Shown: in pieces, positions 8,249-9,865 of the stretch
Layout: each line of letters starts with the position of its first letter
How positions within the stretch are numbered: position 1 is the first letter of the stretch
NCBI GenBank assembly: GCA_964554125.1
Contig: CAZKNG010000085.1
Coordinates: forward strand, 1 to 9,865
Length of the DNA stretch: 9,865 bases
Direction of reading: 5' to 3'
Origin: JAGHBT01 sp035311885
Lineage (GTDB): Bacteria; Krumholzibacteriota; Krumholzibacteriia; Krumholzibacteriales; WJIX01
Position numbers and translations under genes: made by a program
Notes under the pieces: generated by a model
Told to the model about the DNA's origin: nothing
What the model saw: the letters and a program-made list of their open reading frames with translations, nothing else
Database searches by the model: none

Positions 8249-8277
8249 ATTATACTGCCGCTAATTCATAACGTTAA
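8249..8277 (-). promoter_or_regulatory. Candidate sigma-70 promoter for the glycosyltransferase gene
   Basis: On the minus strand TTAACG (8272-8277) and a perfect TATAAT (8249-8254) are separated by exactly 17 bp. This lies over the end of parA and about 55 bp before the glycosyltransferase ATG. The -35 box matches only 4 of 6 bases and the area is AT-rich, so chance is possible. If real, the gene could be expressed apart from parA. Confidence 0.35.
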
Positions 8278-9150
8278 GCCGGCCGCGTATCTATCCGTGT
8301 CTCTTGTTATAACACCGCGCCTTACAGAGAAAAGACTCTCCGCGGAAGCTATCCTGCCCATAATTTCCAGCGAAAGATTAAGGTAGTCCTCCATCCCGTA
8401 ACTTCTCGGGCGGTGACTGAATATATCCTTTCCATAACGCGGCGATTCAGCCAGTGCAATATTCTCCCGGATAACAGTATCGAGCAGCAGTGCGCCGTAA
8501 TGTTCTTTCAAACTTTCCAGAACAGCGCGGTTCAACACTTTTCTGCCGTCAAAACGTGTAGCTATCAACCCTCCTATAACCAGGTTTGTGTTCAGCTCTG
8601 TCATAACAGATTCTATTCTTATTATCAGATTTTCCAGACTCTTAAGCGCAAGGTGCTCCGTCTGAAGCGGGATAAATACCCTTTTTGAAGCTACCAGAGC
8701 GTTCGTCGAAACTAATCCCAGACTCGGAGGGCAGTCGAAAAGAATGTAATCAAAATCTCCGCTTACTCTGGAAATCGCTTTTTTCAGTAAGTACTCCCTG
8801 TCTACTTTGTTTGACAAAACTATTTCGCCCCGTTCTAAATCGAGACTGGAAGGAATAACCGAAAGAGACAAACGCGAAATATTACCTTCTATGGATATGC
8901 GCGCTCTGAGAGGTCTTGTGATTATTGCTTCACGCGGATGAGCTTTTCCGCTTATTACATCGTATATGGTTTTATTTATTTCGTGCGACTCGATAGCCAG
9001 AAAGCTGGTAAGATGACTTTGAGGATCGAGGTCTACGATAAGAACCCTTTTACCCAGTATTGTTAATCCCGCTCCCACATTAGCAACCGACGTTGTTTTA
9101 CCGACACCGCCTTTTTGGTTGAGAAATGCTGCGGTTTCTGACTGATGCAT
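8266..9150 (-). CDS. ParA/Soj-family partitioning ATPase (no parB in view)
   Basis: This 294-residue P-loop ATPase of the ParA/MinD superfamily has no N-terminal helix-turn-helix, so it is Soj-like rather than a P1-type ParA. The deviant Walker A is residues 13-20 (KGGVGKTT, signature Lys13 and Lys18), followed by the A' motif LIVDLDPQ (Asp40, Asp42) and Walker B ILFDCPPS (Asp139). Such proteins dimerise on ATP, bind DNA nonspecifically and move cargo such as chromosome origins, plasmids or protein clusters. The usual partner ParB is not within the window, so the cargo is unknown. The ATG at 9150 has GGGAGG 4 nt upstream. Codon use is ATA-rich like the tricorn gene, so it looks native to this genome. 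The next gene on the strand is the glycosyltransferase, 72 bp away. Confidence 0.92.
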   Translation of the reverse strand: MHQSETAAFLNQKGGVGKTTSVANVGAGLTILGKRVLIVDLDPQSHLTSFLAIESHEINKTIYDVISGKAHPREAIITRPLRARISIEGNISRLSLSVIPSSLDLERGEIVLSNKVDREYLLKKAISRVSGDFDYILFDCPPSLGLVSTNALVASKRVFIPLQTEHLALKSLENLIIRIESVMTELNTNLVIGGLIATRFDGRKVLNRAVLESLKEHYGALLLDTVIRENIALAESPRYGKDIFSHRPRSYGMEDYLNLSLEIMGRIASAESLFSVRRGVITRDTDRYAAGLTL

Positions 9151-9202
9151 GTTACCTCCCTGGTGAAATTGGCAGTTTAAAGATCAGCTGACAATTATCC
9201 TT

Positions 9203-9227
9203 AAAAGCGCTGCGCCATAAAAGCGCT
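9203..9227. repeat. Direct repeat AAAAGCGCT (two copies) upstream of parA
   Basis: AAAAGCGCT occurs at 9203-9211 and 9219-9227, start to start 16 bp. The second copy overlaps the proximal hairpin. Repeats upstream of parA can be operator or centromere-like sites, but no ParB-family parS consensus is recognisable here. Confidence 0.45.
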
Positions 9228-9237
9228 CTCAGAGCGC
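9223..9237 (-). terminator. Terminator-like hairpin in the parA leader (proximal)
   Basis: The inverted repeat GCGCTCT / AGAGCGC has a 1-nt centre and is followed on the minus strand by TTTT (9219-9222). It lies 72 bp before the parA ATG. The stem is 6-7 bp with a tiny loop and the U-tract is short, so termination would be weak; it may be an attenuator or a protein-binding dyad. Confidence 0.4.
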
Positions 9238-9250
9238 CTGAAAACTAAAA

Positions 9251-9286
9251 GTTGGAACCGGAGAAATCAACATCTCAGCTTCCAAC
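9251..9286 (-). terminator. Terminator-like hairpin in the parA leader (distal)
   Basis: GTTGGAA (9251-9257) pairs with TTCCAAC (9280-9286) and the inner GAGA (9261-9264) with TCTC (9273-9276). On the minus strand the stem is followed by TTTTAGTTTT. It could end transcription coming from the right, or act as an attenuator if the promoter at 9305-9333 is used. Confidence 0.5.
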
Positions 9287-9304
9287 AATTTACCGAATAT
9301 ATAT

Positions 9305-9333
9305 ATTCTCTCTTAAATCGGTGGTTATTTCAA
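9305..9333 (-). promoter_or_regulatory. Candidate sigma-70 promoter for parA
   Basis: On the minus strand TTGAAA (9328-9333) and GAGAAT (9305-9310) are 17 bp apart, matching the consensus at 5 of 6 and 4 of 6 bases. Transcription would begin near 9298, giving a leader of roughly 150 nt that includes both hairpins. Confidence 0.4.
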
Positions 9334-9530
9334 TATTTTTTTCTGCTTTAGACGTTTTTCTCGGACGGATATCCCCCCCCTGTTACATTTCGAAGATTCC
9401 ATCTGATTTTTGATGGATTTCTGCTCAATCCTTATGTATTGAAAAGGAATATCTGATAGGGAATATACTAAAGCCCCGAGCCATCGGCAGGTGACATGAC
9501 GCAAGAATTAAGCCGCCTGTTCTATTTCAC
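9334..9530. other. Gene-free stretch upstream of the parA promoter
   Basis: No supported gene is seen. The stretch holds a run of eight C (9373-9380), a short dyad CCATC/GATGG (9399-9403 with 9412-9416), and AAAGCCCCG at 9470-9478, which is complementary to 9577-9585. The CAGGTGACATGACGC area at 9488-9502 matches no riboswitch I recognise. Confidence 0.4.
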
Positions 9531-9581
9531 AAAAAACCCCGACTACCATACCCGGAGGAGGGAAAAACAAGACAACCGGGG
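9531..9581 (-). terminator. Strong minus-strand intrinsic terminator downstream of the group II intron
   Basis: On the minus strand CCCCGGTTGTC (9581-9571) pairs over 11 bp with GGTAGTCGGGG (9547-9537), followed by TTTTTT (9536-9531). Four of the 11 pairs are G-U, so the stem forms fully only in minus-strand RNA; on the plus strand these become A-C mismatches. No gene lies between it and the intron end at 9619, so the gene it served is probably beyond the intron, off the right edge. Confidence 0.75.
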
Positions 9582-9618
9582 CTTTATCAGATCACCTTCT
9601 TACTTAAAAGTAACACTC

Positions 9619-9865
9619 GTAGAGTAGGAGTCAGGCGCCGTTGCTACAGGTTCCGGGTGGCAGTTCCCGCATCCTTTCGGGCGGGCCCTCAGTCCCGGAA
9701 ACCATACCCGGTTTCCTATCTCCCCTCATCAAACCGTACGTGAGGTTTTACCTCATACGGCTTTCCTGCAAGAACTCAGTGAGTCTCACCTAGCTTATTC
9801 CGAAGGTCCAGAACCTTCTTTCTCGCGCTTGTTAGCTCTCGCAATACGCCTTCAGTCCTTTCCTT
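9619..9865 (-). mobile_element. 3' part of a group II intron (domains V and VI), running off the right edge
   Basis: On the minus strand, domain V (9763-9731) starts AAGCCGTA and ends TACGGTTT, forming an 8-bp helix with the AGC catalytic triad (including its G-U pair), a distal UGAGG/CCUCA stem and a two-base CG bulge. A 3-nt linker GAT leads to domain VI. There GAGGGGAG (9727-9720) pairs with CTCCTACTC (9630-9622) over 8 bp with one unpaired A at 9625, seven nucleotides from the 3' end, as expected of the branch point. The intron should end ...CTAC at 9619. The loop of domain VI is enlarged to about 90 nt. Positions 9764-9865 would be domain IV; a 29-codon open frame ends there at a TGA, but I do not recognise it as a reverse transcriptase C-terminus. 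The maturase gene, if any, is right of the window. Confidence 0.88.
9731..9763 (-). ncRNA. Group II intron domain V (catalytic hairpin)
   Basis: This 33-nt hairpin is the ribozyme's active-site helix: AGC triad in the lower stem, CG dinucleotide bulge, short A-rich terminal loop. The usual length is 34 nt. The loop reads UAAAA between GAGG and CCUC rather than a clear GNRA tetraloop. Confidence 0.88.

Noticed and set aside
9470..9590. Possible cyclic-di-GMP-type riboswitch (GACGCAAG, GGTAG-like strings)
   Set aside because: The conserved core and helices do not line up on either strand; the strings are explained by the terminator or chance.
9496..9627. 43-codon plus-strand open frame beginning MTQELSRLFYF
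   Set aside because: It crosses the minus-strand terminator and runs into the group II intron end; the only SD-like bases are 2 nt from the ATG; the sequence resembles no family I know.
9779..9865. 29-codon minus-strand frame ending at a TGA inside the right-hand intron (ends KVLDLRNKLGETH)
   Set aside because: It could be the end of an intron reverse transcriptase but lacks recognisable family motifs; another frame stops nearby, so I do not call a gene.

Overview
The window looks like bacterial chromosomal DNA of intermediate GC. It probably comes from a Gram-negative, little-studied lineage: a tricorn-type protease with a Sec signal peptide and TolB-like propellers are common in FCB-type candidate phyla. 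That placement is inference from gene content only. No rRNA, tRNA, CRISPR array or transposase is visible.

Layout, left to right. Positions 1-52 are the first bases of a group II intron (class IIC-like) on the minus strand, sitting directly behind the intrinsic terminator (53-84) of the first gene. A complete secreted tricorn protease gene (150-3422, minus) follows. A 396-bp AT-rich divergent intergenic region separates it from an MFSD1-like MFS transporter (3819-5759, plus), which ends in a strong terminator (5786-5822). Convergent to it is a gene broken by a frameshift (5880-8193, minus): a GT-C (GT39/PMT-like) membrane glycosyltransferase whose C-terminus is a TolB-like six-repeat propeller. 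Upstream of that, in the same direction, is a ParA/Soj ATPase gene (8266-9150, minus) with no parB in view. Its roughly 150-nt leader holds a candidate promoter and two terminator-like hairpins. A gene-free stretch follows, with a strong minus-strand terminator (9531-9581). The window then ends inside the 3' part of a group II intron (9619-9865, minus): domain V with its AGC triad, and domain VI with a bulged branch-point A.

How the genes may work together. The tricorn protease should trim exported peptides in the periplasm, and the divergent MFSD1-like transporter is a plausible carrier for short peptides, so the pair may be a peptide-scavenging module. The transporter's codon use differs clearly from its neighbours, suggesting it was acquired. 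The glycosyltransferase-propeller protein and ParA are not obviously linked to that module.

The least ordinary features are the two same-strand group II intron ends at the window edges (possibly a multicopy intron that broke the assembly), the glycosyltransferase-propeller fusion with its homopolymer frameshift, the elaborated transporter, and the hairpin-rich parA leader.
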